Positions 46,660-56,515 of a stretch of DNA of 64,000 nt are shown here, piece after piece. The DNA lies in contig JAFXAP010000010.1 of assembly GCA_017516965.1 (NCBI GenBank), positions 1-64,000 on the forward strand, given 5' to 3'. A program made the translations under genes and the position numbers. This DNA comes from Clostridia bacterium (GTDB lineage Bacteria; Bacillota; Clostridia; Oscillospirales; Acutalibacteraceae). The notes beneath the pieces were generated by a model. The model did no database searches. It was not told the DNA's origin and was given only the letters and a program-made list of their open reading frames with translations. Each line of letters opens with the position of its first letter. Positions within the stretch are counted from its first letter, which is position 1.

Positions 46660-47748
46660 ATGACCGAACTTGAAAAAGCTAGACTGGCTATAAATAATGT
46701 GGACAAACAAATGGCGGAACTTTTTGAGCAGAGAATGGATGCTGCAAGAATTGTTGCCCAGTATAAAAAAGAAAACGGACTTAAAATAGATGATTTTGCG
46801 CGTGAAGAACAGGTTATTTCAAACAATACCGCTCTTATAAAGGATGAGGATTACAAATCGTACTATATCAACTTTTTGCGTGAAACAATAAATCTTTCAA
46901 AACTTTTACAGCACCGTCTGCTTGAAGGTATGCGAGTGGCATATAGCGGTGTTGAGGGTGCTTTTGCCAACATTGTGGCAGAGCGAATTTTCCCCGACGC
47001 TAACTGCGTAGGCTACAAGGATTTTAAAGCGGCGTATGACGCTGTTGTAAACGGAGAATGCGATTGCGCAGTACTGCCTATCGAAAACAGTTTTAATGGT
47101 GACGTTGGCAAGGTTATGGACTTAAGCTTTTTTGGTTCGCTTTATGTAAATGGAATTTATGAAGCTGAAATTGTGCAAAACCTGCTTGGAGTTAAAGGCG
47201 CAAAGCGCGAAGATATTAAAACCGTTATAAGTCACTCTCAGGCGCTTGGTCAATGCGCGTCATACATTGAAGAAAACGGTTTTGAAACGCAAGAGGCGGT
47301 AAATACTGCCGTTGCCGCAAAGACTGTTGCCGAAAGCGGCGATAAAGCCATAGCCGCAATAGGCAGCGCCGAGGCGGCAGAAAAATTTGGCCTTGTAAAG
47401 ATAGAAGCACATATAAATGAAAGCAATCAAAATTCAACCCGATTTGCTGTGTTTTCTCGCAGCGAAAAGGCGCATCTTGCTACCGATAATCACTTTATAA
47501 TGCTCTTTACCGTAAATAATGCGGCAGGTTCATTGGGTAAAGCGATATCTGTAATAGGTGAGCACGGTTTTAATCTTAAGGCGCTTAAAAGCAGACCGAC
47601 AAAAGAACTTGTTTGGGACTATTATTTCTATGCCGAGGGTGAAGGTAATATCGGTAGCGAGCAGGGTGAAAAAATGCTTAAAAAACTATCTGAATGTTGC
47701 TCGAACTTAAAAATTCTTGGTAGTTTTGAAAAGGAGATAAGGGTATGA
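46660..47748 (+). CDS. pheA: Bifunctional chorismate mutase/prephenate dehydratase
   Basis: 362 aa. N-terminal AroQ-type chorismate mutase (about 1-88: LAINNVDKQMAELFEQRMDA, VAQYKK), prephenate dehydratase (about 95-275: AYSGVEGAFANIVAE, PIENSFNGDVGKV, NSTRFAVFSR), then an ACT regulatory domain (about 280-360: AAGSLGKAISVIGEHGFNLK, ALKSRP) for phenylalanine feedback. Ends 4 nt into aroB. Confidence 0.96.
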   Translation: MTELEKARLAINNVDKQMAELFEQRMDAARIVAQYKKENGLKIDDFAREEQVISNNTALIKDEDYKSYYINFLRETINLSKLLQHRLLEGMRVAYSGVEGAFANIVAERIFPDANCVGYKDFKAAYDAVVNGECDCAVLPIENSFNGDVGKVMDLSFFGSLYVNGIYEAEIVQNLLGVKGAKREDIKTVISHSQALGQCASYIEENGFETQEAVNTAVAAKTVAESGDKAIAAIGSAEAAEKFGLVKIEAHINESNQNSTRFAVFSRSEKAHLATDNHFIMLFTVNNAAGSLGKAISVIGEHGFNLKALKSRPTKELVWDYYFYAEGEGNIGSEQGEKMLKKLSECCSNLKILGSFEKEIRV

Positions 47749-48746
47749 TAATACCTGTAAAAACTGCAGGTGGCGGATACAACATATATTTGGAACGCGG
47801 CGCAATAGGCAAAGCTGCCCAGTATTTTAATCTTGACCGCAAGGTGCTTATCGTCACCGATGACGGAGTGCCTGAGTCTTACGCTAAAACTGTAGCCGCA
47901 CAATCAAAGCAGTCGATGACGGTTGTCTTTGCTCAGGGTGAGGCATCTAAAAATTTTGATACCTATAAAAGCATACTTGAAGCTATGACAAAGAGTGCTT
48001 TTACGCGTACCGATTGTGTCGTTGCAGTAGGCGGTGGCGTTACAGGTGATATGGCGGGTTTTGCGGCGGCTACATTTATGCGTGGCATCGATTTTTACAA
48101 TATACCCACTACCGTGCTTTCTCAGGTCGATTCATCGGTAGGTGGTAAGACAGCCATTGATTTTGGTGGGTTTAAAAATATTGTAGGCGCTTTTCATCAA
48201 CCAAAGGGTGTAATAATTGACCCTGACACTCTAAAAACTTTGCCACAGCGACAAATTTCTAACGGACTTGCCGAATCGGTAAAAATGGCGCTCACACACG
48301 ATGCAGAACTTTTTGCTATGTTGGAGAGCAATGATTTTGATATTGATACGGTAATTGAGCGTTCAATAAAAATTAAACGCTCGGTCGTCCAGAATGATGA
48401 AAAGGAATCGGGGCTTCGCAAGGTGCTTAATTTTGGTCACACAGTAGGCCACGCCATTGAAAGCAACACACCAAGTCTTTATCACGGCGAATGTGTAGCC
48501 CTTGGTATGTTGCCAATGTGTAGCGAGAGTGTAAGAGCAAGACTTGTTCCGGTTCTTAAAAAACTAAATTTACCTGTGTCAGTAGATTGTGACACACAAA
48601 AAATAATTGACACTATGAGCCACGATAAAAAAATGGCAGGAGATATAATTTCGGTAATTCGTGTAGAAAATGTCGGAACATTTGATATAACAGAACTTCA
48701 ATTTGCAGATTTTGCAGATGAAATAAAGGCGGTGTATGAAAATTGA
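47745..48746 (+). CDS. aroB: 3-dehydroquinate synthase
   Basis: 333 aa, somewhat short but complete. NAD-dependent second step of the shikimate pathway. Motifs: VAVGGGVTGDMAGFAAATFM, IPTTVLSQVDSSVGGKTAID, GFKNIVGAFHQPKGV, NFGHTVGHAIE and YHGECVALGM (zinc ligands). Overlaps pheA and aroC by 4 nt each. Confidence 0.96.
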   Translation: MIIPVKTAGGGYNIYLERGAIGKAAQYFNLDRKVLIVTDDGVPESYAKTVAAQSKQSMTVVFAQGEASKNFDTYKSILEAMTKSAFTRTDCVVAVGGGVTGDMAGFAAATFMRGIDFYNIPTTVLSQVDSSVGGKTAIDFGGFKNIVGAFHQPKGVIIDPDTLKTLPQRQISNGLAESVKMALTHDAELFAMLESNDFDIDTVIERSIKIKRSVVQNDEKESGLRKVLNFGHTVGHAIESNTPSLYHGECVALGMLPMCSESVRARLVPVLKKLNLPVSVDCDTQKIIDTMSHDKKMAGDIISVIRVENVGTFDITELQFADFADEIKAVYEN

Positions 48747-49837
48747 AAAACACCATAGGCAATTCACTTACAGTTACCTTGTTTGGTGAGAGTCACGGCA
48801 AGGCTATCGGCGCGGTTATAGACGGTATCTCGTCAGGAATTAAGGTTGACGAAGACTATATTGCCAATATGCTCTCCCGTCGCAGACCAAAGGACGCGCT
48901 GTCTACACCCCGTCAGGAAAGGGACGAATTCAGCATTTTAAGCGGTGTTTTTGAAGGCTATACCACAGGTACGCCAATTTGCATTTCAATTCCTAATGCC
49001 GACACACACTCATCTGATTACGGTCAGATGCAATATAAAATGCGACCTTCCCACGCCGACTATACTGCAAACTGTCGTTATAACGGTTTTCAGGATTACC
49101 GAGGCGGCGGACATTTTAGCGGCAGAATAACTGCGGCGCTTGTAGCGGCAGGAGCGATAGTGTTACCAGCCCTTAATAAAAAAGGGATTTATATTGGTAC
49201 GCATATAAAAAGTATTGCAGGAATCAATGATATTGATTTTACAAATAATAAGGAAATTATTGATATTTCTAAAAAAGATTTTCCTGTTTTAGATGAAACT
49301 GCAAAAGACAAAATGCAGCAAAAAATCCTTGAGGCAAAATCACAGGGCGACAGCGTTGGCGGTGTGCTTGAAACGGCGATTATCGGTCTGCCTGCCGGTG
49401 TAGGTGAACCCTGGTTTGATACGGTAGAGGGTATGCTGTCTCACGCAATCTTTTCGGTTCCTGCTGTAAAGGGAATTGAGTTTGGTTTGGGATTTGATTT
49501 TGCCGATAAATGTGGAAGCCAAGCCAATGACCAGATGTATGTAGATGGTGATAGCGTTAAATGCTACACCAACAATAACGGCGGTGTAATTGGTGGCATT
49601 ACAAATGGAATGCCGATTGTTTTTCGCGCTGTTATTAAACCCACACCAACAATCTCTAAAGAGCAGAAAACCGTTGATATAAACACTATGAGCGATACAA
49701 CCCTTGAGGCGCGTGGCAGACATGACCCCTGCATTGCGCACAGGGCGGCTGTTGTGGTTGAAAGTGTGGCGGCGCTTGTTATTGCCGATATGCTTACTAC
49801 AAAATTTGGAACAGCCTGGTTGGCAAAGTTTGAGTAA
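48743..49837 (+). CDS. aroC: Chorismate synthase
   Basis: 364 aa from TTG, overlapping the aroB TGA. Final step to chorismate using reduced FMN. Signatures GESHGKAIGAVIDG, RRPKDALSTPRQERDEF, SHADYTANCRYNGFQDYRGG, GGISNG-like GGITNGMPI, and RHDPCIAHRAAVVVESV. Alternative starts are unlikely because of the coupling. The 127 nt after its stop contain no gene. Confidence 0.96.
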   Translation: MKNTIGNSLTVTLFGESHGKAIGAVIDGISSGIKVDEDYIANMLSRRRPKDALSTPRQERDEFSILSGVFEGYTTGTPICISIPNADTHSSDYGQMQYKMRPSHADYTANCRYNGFQDYRGGGHFSGRITAALVAAGAIVLPALNKKGIYIGTHIKSIAGINDIDFTNNKEIIDISKKDFPVLDETAKDKMQQKILEAKSQGDSVGGVLETAIIGLPAGVGEPWFDTVEGMLSHAIFSVPAVKGIEFGLGFDFADKCGSQANDQMYVDGDSVKCYTNNNGGVIGGITNGMPIVFRAVIKPTPTISKEQKTVDINTMSDTTLEARGRHDPCIAHRAAVVVESVAALVIADMLTTKFGTAWLAKFE

Positions 49838-49964
49838 ATTACCCATAGCGCCGCTTTTGTGAGGGGCGGTATAAAATATACAGCACCACTCACTACAAGA
49901 TGACACTGTGAACAATTTTCTTTCAAACTATATTTATACTTTAAATCTATGGAAGGTTTATATA

Positions 49965-51203
49965 ATGGAGTACGGATGTATTGGTGAAAAACTGACACAC
50001 AGTTTTTCTAAAGAGATACATAATCTGCTTTTTGATTACGATTATGAAATAAGGGAAATTCCTAAGGGAGAACTTGATGCCTTTATGACCGAAAGGGATT
50101 TTAAGGCCATAAACGTAACCATACCCTATAAGCAGGATGTAATACCTTATCTTGACTGGATTAGTGATACCGCAAAAACTATTGGCGCTGTTAATACAAT
50201 AGTAAATCGTGGCGGTAAACTTTACGGTTATAATACCGATTTTGCGGGTATGACCGCTTTGATAAAAACAAACGGTATACAAGTAAACGGTAAAAGCGTA
50301 TTGGTTTTAGGTAGCGGTGGCACGTCAAAAACTGCGGTAGCGGTGGCAAAAGCTTTAGGTGCAACTATTGTAAAACGTGTATCACGCACAGCGAAAGAAG
50401 ACTGTATTACTTATAGTCAGGCATATAATGACTTTAAAGATGCTCAGGTTATAATCAACACCACACCCTGTGGCATGTACCCTAACATTATCGGTGAACC
50501 AGTAGATATTGACGCTTTTAAAAATTGCGAGGCTTTAGTTGATGCTATTTACAATCCGCTTTGTTCAAATCTTGTAATTAAAGCTAAAATTAGGGGAATC
50601 AAAGCTACGGGTGGACTTTATATGCTGGTGGCGCAGGCGGCATTTGCGGCAGAACTGTTTATAGACACTGCTGTCAGCGAAGAAAAAATCTATGACGTGT
50701 ATAAAAAAATAGTGTCTAGTAAGCGCAACATAGTTCTTACAGGAATGCCATCAAGCGGGAAAAGTACAATTGGTAAAAGACTTGCAAAAGCGCTTGGTAT
50801 GAACTTTGTTGATACTGACACCGAAATTGAAAATGTGGCAGGTAAACCGATTGCTCAAATTTTTAAAGAATCGGGCGAGGGCCATTTCCGCGATATAGAG
50901 TCGGATGTTATTGCCGACGTTTCGGCAAGACAAAATCAGGTTATAGCAACGGGTGGCGGCGCTATTTTACGAGAGCAAAACATAACTCTTTTAAAGGGAA
51001 ACGGCACGGTGTATTTTATTGACAGACCGCTTAAACTGCTAATAACTACCGATGACCGACCACTCTCAAGTAATCGCGACGACCTTATAAAAAGATATAA
51101 TGAACGATATGATATTTACTGCAATACAGCAGATAAACGAGTAGTAAATGACGGCGAAATTAACTCCGTTATAGACACGATAAAGGAAGACTTTTTAAAA
51201 TGA
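49965..51203 (+). CDS. Shikimate dehydrogenase-shikimate kinase fusion (AroE-AroK)
   Basis: 412 aa from ATG 49965 (AAGG upstream); the frame is open from 49908. N-terminal AroE (about 1-245): GEKLTHSFSKEIHN, INVTIPYKQDVIPYLD (catalytic Lys), GAVNTIV, YNTDFAG, NAD(P) loop LGSGGTSKTAV, and GGLYMLVAQAAFAAELF. C-terminal AroK (about 250-412): Walker A TGMPSSGKSTIGK, DTDTEIE, FRDIES, ATGGGAIL and RPL. The fusion channels two successive shikimate steps on one polypeptide. Overlaps aroQ by 4 nt. Confidence 0.94.
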   Translation: MEYGCIGEKLTHSFSKEIHNLLFDYDYEIREIPKGELDAFMTERDFKAINVTIPYKQDVIPYLDWISDTAKTIGAVNTIVNRGGKLYGYNTDFAGMTALIKTNGIQVNGKSVLVLGSGGTSKTAVAVAKALGATIVKRVSRTAKEDCITYSQAYNDFKDAQVIINTTPCGMYPNIIGEPVDIDAFKNCEALVDAIYNPLCSNLVIKAKIRGIKATGGLYMLVAQAAFAAELFIDTAVSEEKIYDVYKKIVSSKRNIVLTGMPSSGKSTIGKRLAKALGMNFVDTDTEIENVAGKPIAQIFKESGEGHFRDIESDVIADVSARQNQVIATGGGAILREQNITLLKGNGTVYFIDRPLKLLITTDDRPLSSNRDDLIKRYNERYDIYCNTADKRVVNDGEINSVIDTIKEDFLK

Positions 51204-51631
51204 AGATACTTGTAATAAACGGACCTAATCTAAATATGCTTGGTATTCGTGAGCCTGATATTTACGGCAAAAACACATATGACGATTTGTGCGCTCTTAT
51301 TACCGACTATGCCAACATCAAGGGTGTAGAGGTAAAGATTTTTCAATCAAATCACGAGGGCGCGCTTGTTGATGAAATTCAATCGGCATATAAAAACTTT
51401 GACGGTATTGTTATAAACCCTGCGGCGTATACCCACACAAGCGTAGCAATTTTAGACGCTGTTAAATCGGTTGGAATTCCTACTGTCGAGGTGCATATTT
51501 CTGCGGTAGAAACCCGTGAAGATTTTCGCCAGATAAGTTATGTGCGTAAAGCTTGTATTAAAACAATTACAGGTCTTGGTTTTGACGGATACTTAAGGGC
51601 TATCGATACACTTATTGATAACGGGAAGTAA
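51200..51631 (+). CDS. aroQ: 3-dehydroquinate dehydratase, type II
   Basis: 143 aa. INGPNLNMLGIREPDIYG with the catalytic Tyr, FQSNHEGALVDEIQ, NPAAYTHTSVAI, and VEVHIS with the catalytic His. Type II (dodecameric) enzyme; no type I AroD in the operon. Confidence 0.96.
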   Translation: MKILVINGPNLNMLGIREPDIYGKNTYDDLCALITDYANIKGVEVKIFQSNHEGALVDEIQSAYKNFDGIVINPAAYTHTSVAILDAVKSVGIPTVEVHISAVETREDFRQISYVRKACIKTITGLGFDGYLRAIDTLIDNGK

Positions 51632-51633
51632 TT

Positions 51634-52836
51634 ATGACAGTAACTATTAAAAAATCAAAGGCAAACGGCACTGTTGCCGCCCCTGCGTCAAAGTCTATGA
51701 CCCATCGCGCGCTTATTTGCGGCGCGCTATCTGATAAAAGCGTAATTAGTAACGTAGAATACTCTAACGATATTCTTGCAACGCTCGATTGCCTTGCGTC
51801 TCTTGGCGCAATTATAGAAAAAAACGACAATATAATAAACATTGGTGCTCTTAATCCGTTTGAGGAAAAAAACGCAACGCTCGATTGCCGTGAAAGTGGT
51901 AGCACTCTGCGTTTTATGATACCGCTTTGTATGATGTCGGGTAGCAAAATTACCCTTATTGGCAGTAAGCGTTTGTTTGAGCGTAATCTTTCGATTTATG
52001 AAGATATTGCAAAACAGAATAATATTGTGTTTGAAAAGGGCGAGGGTAGTCTTACTGTGTGTGGTAAACTGCGTAGCGGTTACTACAAGGTAGCGGGCAA
52101 CATATCTAGCCAGTTTATATCAGGTTTGCTTTTCGCGCTTCCACTGCTTTCAGGGGAGAGCACCGTAGAAATTACAGGCGAATATGAAAGCGAACCATAC
52201 GTAGATTTAACACTTAAGTCGCTGAGTGATTTTGGTGTAATCATAGAAAAATGCGACCGAATATATAAAATTAAAGGCAATCAGACCTATAAATCACAAA
52301 ATATGACGGTCGAGGGTGATTATTCTAACGCGGCTTTTTTAGACGGCTTTAACCTTTTAGGCGGTAATGTTACAGTCACAGGTCTTGACTGTAACAGTCT
52401 TCAGGGAGACAAAATATATAAACAAATGTATAAGGGATTACAAGATGGTGTGAAGCAGTTTGATTTGTCAAACTGTCCCGATTTAGCGCCGGTTATGTTT
52501 GCTTTGTCGGCACATCTTGGCGGCGCACGTTTTACGGGTACTCGTCGTCTTAAGATAAAAGAAAGCGACCGAGCGCAAGCCATGCAACAAGAACTTAAAA
52601 AGTTTGGTGTAGAGGTTTGTGTTGGCGAAAATGACGTTACCGTATATGGTGGAAAACTTAAAACGCCAAGTGAAAGGCTTTGTGGGCATAATGACCACCG
52701 TATAGTTATGGCGCTTTCTTTGCTTTGCGCTCTTACCGGTGGCAGTATAAATGAAGCCGAGGCGGTGGCTAAAAGTTATCCCGACTTTTTTGATAAAATA
52801 AAATCTCTTGGAATAGTGGTAGAAAATGAATCTTAA
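51634..52836 (+). CDS. aroA: 5-enolpyruvylshikimate-3-phosphate synthase
   Basis: 400 aa. Motifs: APASKSMTHRALICGAL with catalytic Lys, DCRESGSTLRFMIPL, SSQFISGLLFALPL, EGDYSNAAFL, DLAPVMFALSAH, IKESDRAQAMQQELKKFG, and GHNDHRIVMALSLL. LDCRESGSTLRF is followed by a Met-rich stretch rather than the LPG found in class I enzymes. Overlaps tyrA by 11 nt. Confidence 0.96.
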   Translation: MTVTIKKSKANGTVAAPASKSMTHRALICGALSDKSVISNVEYSNDILATLDCLASLGAIIEKNDNIINIGALNPFEEKNATLDCRESGSTLRFMIPLCMMSGSKITLIGSKRLFERNLSIYEDIAKQNNIVFEKGEGSLTVCGKLRSGYYKVAGNISSQFISGLLFALPLLSGESTVEITGEYESEPYVDLTLKSLSDFGVIIEKCDRIYKIKGNQTYKSQNMTVEGDYSNAAFLDGFNLLGGNVTVTGLDCNSLQGDKIYKQMYKGLQDGVKQFDLSNCPDLAPVMFALSAHLGGARFTGTRRLKIKESDRAQAMQQELKKFGVEVCVGENDVTVYGGKLKTPSERLCGHNDHRIVMALSLLCALTGGSINEAEAVAKSYPDFFDKIKSLGIVVENES

Positions 52837-53695
52837 CGAAGTTAAAAATGTATTGATTGTAGGCTTAGGTCTTTTAGGCGGCAGTTATGCCAAGGCACTT
52901 ACCCGAAAGGGTTTTGACGTAAAGGTTATAACTCTTAATCAAGATGATATTGATTACGCATTGTCTGAAGGTTTTATATCGGGCGGTACAACCGTAGTAG
53001 ACCCCGATTTAATAGCTGATTCACAACTGATAATATTTGCGCTTTATCCACACACATTTATTGAGTGGATAGAAACTTACGGAAATCTCATAAAACCCGG
53101 TACGGTTATAACTGATGTTACGGGTGTAAAGGGATGTATTGTAGAGCGTGTACAAAATATGTTGCCTGGCGGTGTCGAGTTTATTTCGGCACACCCAATG
53201 GCAGGTAAAGAAACCTGCGGCGTAAGAAGCGCTGATGATAGTATATTTAAAACTGCAAACTACATTGTAGTGCCTACTAATCGCAATACACCTGACGGCA
53301 TAAGACTTTGTTGCGATTTGGGTCGCGCGCTCGGGTTTAATGATATTTCGAGTCTGACGGTGCGTCAACACGATGAAATGATAGCATTTTTGTCTCAGCT
53401 TACCCACGGTATTGCAATATCGCTTATGTGCGCAAACGGCGACCCTAACCTTGTGAGATATACGGGTGACTCGTTCCGTGACCTTACGAGAATTGCAAAC
53501 ATAAATGACGAAATGTGGAGTGAGTTGTTTTTAGCCAATCGCGATGCGTTACTTCAGGAAATGGATGGCTATCGCGATGCGTTTAATCGACTTTACGACA
53601 CAATAAAAGCGGGTGACCGCGAGGCTATGCGCGATATGATGAGACTGTCAAGCGCCAGAAGAAAGACATTTAACGAGGGTGAAAAACTGATATGA
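52826..53695 (+). CDS. tyrA: Prephenate dehydrogenase
   Basis: 289 aa. NAD loop VGLGLLGGSYAKAL, TDVTGVKG, SAHPMAGKETCGVRSAD, and QLTHGIAISL. Converts prephenate to 4-hydroxyphenylpyruvate for Tyr. No C-terminal ACT domain, so it lacks that feedback module. Start overlaps aroA and end overlaps aroF. Confidence 0.95.
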   Translation: MNLNEVKNVLIVGLGLLGGSYAKALTRKGFDVKVITLNQDDIDYALSEGFISGGTTVVDPDLIADSQLIIFALYPHTFIEWIETYGNLIKPGTVITDVTGVKGCIVERVQNMLPGGVEFISAHPMAGKETCGVRSADDSIFKTANYIVVPTNRNTPDGIRLCCDLGRALGFNDISSLTVRQHDEMIAFLSQLTHGIAISLMCANGDPNLVRYTGDSFRDLTRIANINDEMWSELFLANRDALLQEMDGYRDAFNRLYDTIKAGDREAMRDMMRLSSARRKTFNEGEKLI

Positions 53696-54723
53696 GTATG
53701 GATTTTAAAAGGAAGTTGCCGATTCCGAAAGAGATAAAGGAGCAATACCCCGTAACCGAAAAATTGGCGGCGGTAAAGGCGCAGCGCGACGCCGATATAA
53801 AGGCGGTGTTTAAAGGTGAATCTGACAAGTTTTTGTTAATCATTGGTCCTTGCTCTGCTGACAATGAAGAGGCTGTTCTTGATTATATGGGCAGACTAAA
53901 AAAGGTGGCAGATGAAGTCGATGATAAAATACTTATAATACCGCGTGTTTACACAAATAAACCGCGTACCACGGGTGAAGGTTATAAGGGAATGTTACAT
54001 CAACCAAATCCCGAGGAACAGCCTGATATGCTAAAGGGTATTATTGCTATTCGTGATTTGCATATGAGAGCGCTCAGTGACTATGGTTTTACCTGCGCTG
54101 ATGAAATGCTCTACCCTGAAAACTACCGTTATCTTTCTGATGTTTTAGGGTATGTAGCAATTGGCGCGCGTTCGGTAGAAAATCAACAGCACCGTCTTGT
54201 GTCCAGCGGCATTTCAATACCTGTTGGTATGAAAAATCCAACCAGTGGCGACCTTACCGTTATGATGAACTCAATCAAAGCGGCGCAGACTTCGCACACA
54301 TATTTGTATCGCGGTTGGGAGGTTACAAGTTCTGGTAACGAAACCGCCCACGCAATACTTCGCGGTTATATGGATTTTGCGGGTAGAAATATATCAAACT
54401 ACCATTATGAAGATATTGCGCATCTTTGCGAACTTTATGAAGAATATGGGCTTAAAAATCCATCGGTTATTATTGATGCAAACCATGCAAACTCATCTAA
54501 AAAATATCTTGAGCAGATTCGTATTTCTAAGGATGTCGTTTATAGCCGTAATCATAACAACAACATAAAACATCTTGTAAAAGGTGTTATGATTGAAAGT
54601 TATATTGAAGATGGTGCGCAAAAGATTGGTGAGCACATCTACGGCAAATCGATTACCGACCCGTGTTTAGGTTGGGAGAAAACACAAAATCTTATTTATA
54701 AAATCGCAGACAGTCTGGAGTGA
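53692..54723 (+). CDS. aroF: 3-deoxy-7-phosphoheptulonate synthase (AroF/G/H type)
   Basis: 343 aa, type I-alpha as in E. coli: LIIGPCSADNEEAVLDYMG, IPRVYTNKPRTTGEGYKGM, GARSVENQQHRLVSSGI, PVGMKNPTSGDL, DANHANSSKKY, and ESYIEDGAQ. First committed step of the pathway encoded near the end of the operon. Starts inside the tyrA stop (ATGA). Confidence 0.95.
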   Translation: MSMDFKRKLPIPKEIKEQYPVTEKLAAVKAQRDADIKAVFKGESDKFLLIIGPCSADNEEAVLDYMGRLKKVADEVDDKILIIPRVYTNKPRTTGEGYKGMLHQPNPEEQPDMLKGIIAIRDLHMRALSDYGFTCADEMLYPENYRYLSDVLGYVAIGARSVENQQHRLVSSGISIPVGMKNPTSGDLTVMMNSIKAAQTSHTYLYRGWEVTSSGNETAHAILRGYMDFAGRNISNYHYEDIAHLCELYEEYGLKNPSVIIDANHANSSKKYLEQIRISKDVVYSRNHNNNIKHLVKGVMIESYIEDGAQKIGEHIYGKSITDPCLGWEKTQNLIYKIADSLE

Positions 54724-54727
54724 TAAA

Positions 54728-54994
54728 ATGTCATCTTTTGTTATTGCATTTATTTTTGCGGCTTGTCAGGTTTTGCTGACTGAGCAGTTAATAAAAAATT
54801 ATGAAAATAAAGATAAGAAAAAAACTGCAGTATTTTTTGGCGCGAAATTTTTGACCTATGGAATAGGCGTAGGGCTTGTCATATTTAAATATGTATGGGA
54901 CTTTTTATCAATTTTTTGCGGATTTATAGCCGGTGTTCCGATAGCAATTATTGGACTTTTCCTTTATAAAAAAATATACAAGAAGAAAAAATAA
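54728..54994 (+). CDS. Small membrane protein at the end of the aromatic operon
   Basis: 88 aa, not recognised. Hydrophobic N-terminus (about 3-20), a charged KNYENKDKKKT loop, two further membrane segments (about 40-60 and 62-80) and a Lys-rich tail YKKIYKKKK. Begins 4 nt after aroF, so co-transcribed. Small size argues against a transporter on its own. Confidence 0.65.
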   Translation: MSSFVIAFIFAACQVLLTEQLIKNYENKDKKKTAVFFGAKFLTYGIGVGLVIFKYVWDFLSIFCGFIAGVPIAIIGLFLYKKIYKKKK

Positions 54995-55019
54995 TTTAAT
55001 AGATTACATTAAAAATCAG

Positions 55020-55063
55020 ATTATAGGGACCGTCGTGAAGACGAGTCCCTATAATGCGTTTTT
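55020..55063 (+). terminator. Terminator of the aromatic operon
   Basis: Very strong stem ATTATAGGGAC / GTCCCTATAAT with an inner CGTC-GTGAA-GACG hairpin, followed by GCGTTTTT. Confidence 0.8.
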
Positions 55064-55091
55064 AAGAGTTTGTAAACTTTTTATTTTTCAA

Positions 55092-55120
55092 TTGACTTTA
55101 ACTCGCTGTTATTGTAAAAT
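55092..55120 (+). promoter_or_regulatory. Promoter of pyrH cluster
   Basis: TTGACT, 17-nt spacer, TAAAAT; 40 nt upstream of pyrH. Confidence 0.85.
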
Positions 55121-55159
55121 AACAATGTATATAATATATATCTATAGGGGGAGTTATTT

Positions 55160-55864
55160 ATGAAACCCGTTTATAAGCGTGTATTGCTAAAACTTAGCGG
55201 TGAGGTATTAGCAGGCGAAAAAGGAACAGGCATCGATTTTGATAAGGTGACCGAGGTTTGCGAGTCTATCAAAGAATGTGTTGATTTAGGTGTTGAAATT
55301 GCTATTGTTGTTGGTGGCGGCAATTTTTGGCGTGGCCGTTCAAGTGGCAAAATGGACAGAACTCGCGCCGATCATATGGGTATGCTTGCAACTACAATTA
55401 ACTCATTGGCGCTTTGTGATGCTCTCGAGCAGTTGGGTGTTACTTCACGCGTGCAGACAGCCATTGAAATGCGTCAGATTGCAGAACCATATATTCGCAA
55501 TAAGGCCACACGTCATCTTGAAAAAGGCAGAGTTGTAATCTTTGGTTGCGGTACCGGTAACCCATTCTTTTCTACCGATACAGCTGCCGCTCTTCGCGGT
55601 GTCGAGATTGGCGCTGACGTAATCTTTAAAGCAACAAACGTTGATGGCGTTTATGACAGCGACCCCAAAACTAACCCCGACGCTAAAAAGTATGACATAC
55701 TTACCCATCACGATGTTTTAGCGCAGGAGCTTCACGTTATGGACTCTACCGCGGCTTCACTTTGTATGGATAACAACGTAGATATTCTTGTATTTAATCT
55801 TAACAACCCCCACAATATTGTTGATGCCGTTTGCGGTAAATCAATCGGCACATTGGTAAAATAA
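55160..55864 (+). CDS. pyrH: UMP kinase
   Basis: 234 aa. Amino-acid-kinase fold: [88 protein letters not shown]. Phosphorylates UMP. GGGGGAG Shine-Dalgarno. First gene of the pyrH-frr-uppS-cdsA-dxr-rseP-ispG-polC order; tsf/rpsB, often upstream, are absent here. Confidence 0.97.
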   Translation: MKPVYKRVLLKLSGEVLAGEKGTGIDFDKVTEVCESIKECVDLGVEIAIVVGGGNFWRGRSSGKMDRTRADHMGMLATTINSLALCDALEQLGVTSRVQTAIEMRQIAEPYIRNKATRHLEKGRVVIFGCGTGNPFFSTDTAAALRGVEIGADVIFKATNVDGVYDSDPKTNPDAKKYDILTHHDVLAQELHVMDSTAASLCMDNNVDILVFNLNNPHNIVDAVCGKSIGTLVK

Positions 55865-55896
55865 TTAAGGCAAACTAGTGTCAAAAGGAGATATTT

Positions 55897-56451
55897 ATGA
55901 ACGAACTAATTAAAAATACCGAAGCAAAGATGACAAAATCTATTGACGCGTTAGAGCGTGAGTATAAATCCATAAGAGCAGGTCGCGCTAATGCTGCAGT
56001 TCTTGACCGTGTTAACGTTGATTATTACGGTGTGCCAACACCCGTTCAGCAAATGGCGGCTGTTTCAGTTCCTGAACCACGCACACTTCTTATTACCCCT
56101 TGGGATAAGACAACTTTAAAAGACATTGAAAAAGCTATTCTTACCTCTGAAATCGGTATCAATCCTCAAAATGACGGTACATGCATTCGTCTTAATTTCC
56201 CACCGCTTACCGAAGAACGTCGTAAAGAAATAGTTAAAGATATTCGCAAAAAGGGCGAGGAGGCAAAGGTTGCTGTTCGCAATCAGCGTCGTGATGCTTT
56301 AGACAAACTTAAAGCACTTAAGAAAAACAATGCTATTACTGAAGATGACGAATCAAACGGAGAGAAAAAGATTCAAAATCTAACCGACAAGTTCTGCAAA
56401 GAGATAGATGAACTTTCAAGCATTAAAGAAAAAGAAATAATGGAAATCTAA
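55897..56451 (+). CDS. frr: Ribosome recycling factor
   Basis: 184 aa. SIDALEREYKSIRAGRANAA, RVNVDYYGVPTPVQQMA, GTCIRLNFPPLTEERRKE and VRNQRRDALDKLK are diagnostic. Splits post-termination ribosomes with EF-G. AAGGAG Shine-Dalgarno. Confidence 0.97.
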   Translation: MNELIKNTEAKMTKSIDALEREYKSIRAGRANAAVLDRVNVDYYGVPTPVQQMAAVSVPEPRTLLITPWDKTTLKDIEKAILTSEIGINPQNDGTCIRLNFPPLTEERRKEIVKDIRKKGEEAKVAVRNQRRDALDKLKALKKNNAITEDDESNGEKKIQNLTDKFCKEIDELSSIKEKEIMEI

Positions 56452-56457
56452 GATGAA

Positions 56458-56482
56458 AGAGCGGATTTTTTTAATCCGCTCT
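56458..56482 (+). other. Hairpin between frr and uppS
   Basis: AGAGCGGATT / AATCCGCTCT with a T5 loop; no T-run follows at once, so it is a weak terminator or an RNA-processing/stability hairpin within the operon. Confidence 0.6.
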
Positions 56483-56515
56483 AATTGTCACTTTTTTGAA
56501 AAAGAGGTTTTAAAA

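Noticed and set aside
49838-49964. Possible extra short gene or extended AroE N-terminus from ATG at 49908
   Set aside because: No ribosome site at 49908 and the added residues do not resemble AroE, whose family start matches ATG 49965.
54951-55163. 70-aa plus-strand ORF between the small membrane protein and pyrH
   Set aside because: It overlaps the preceding gene, runs through a strong terminator hairpin and the pyrH promoter, and has no protein-like composition.
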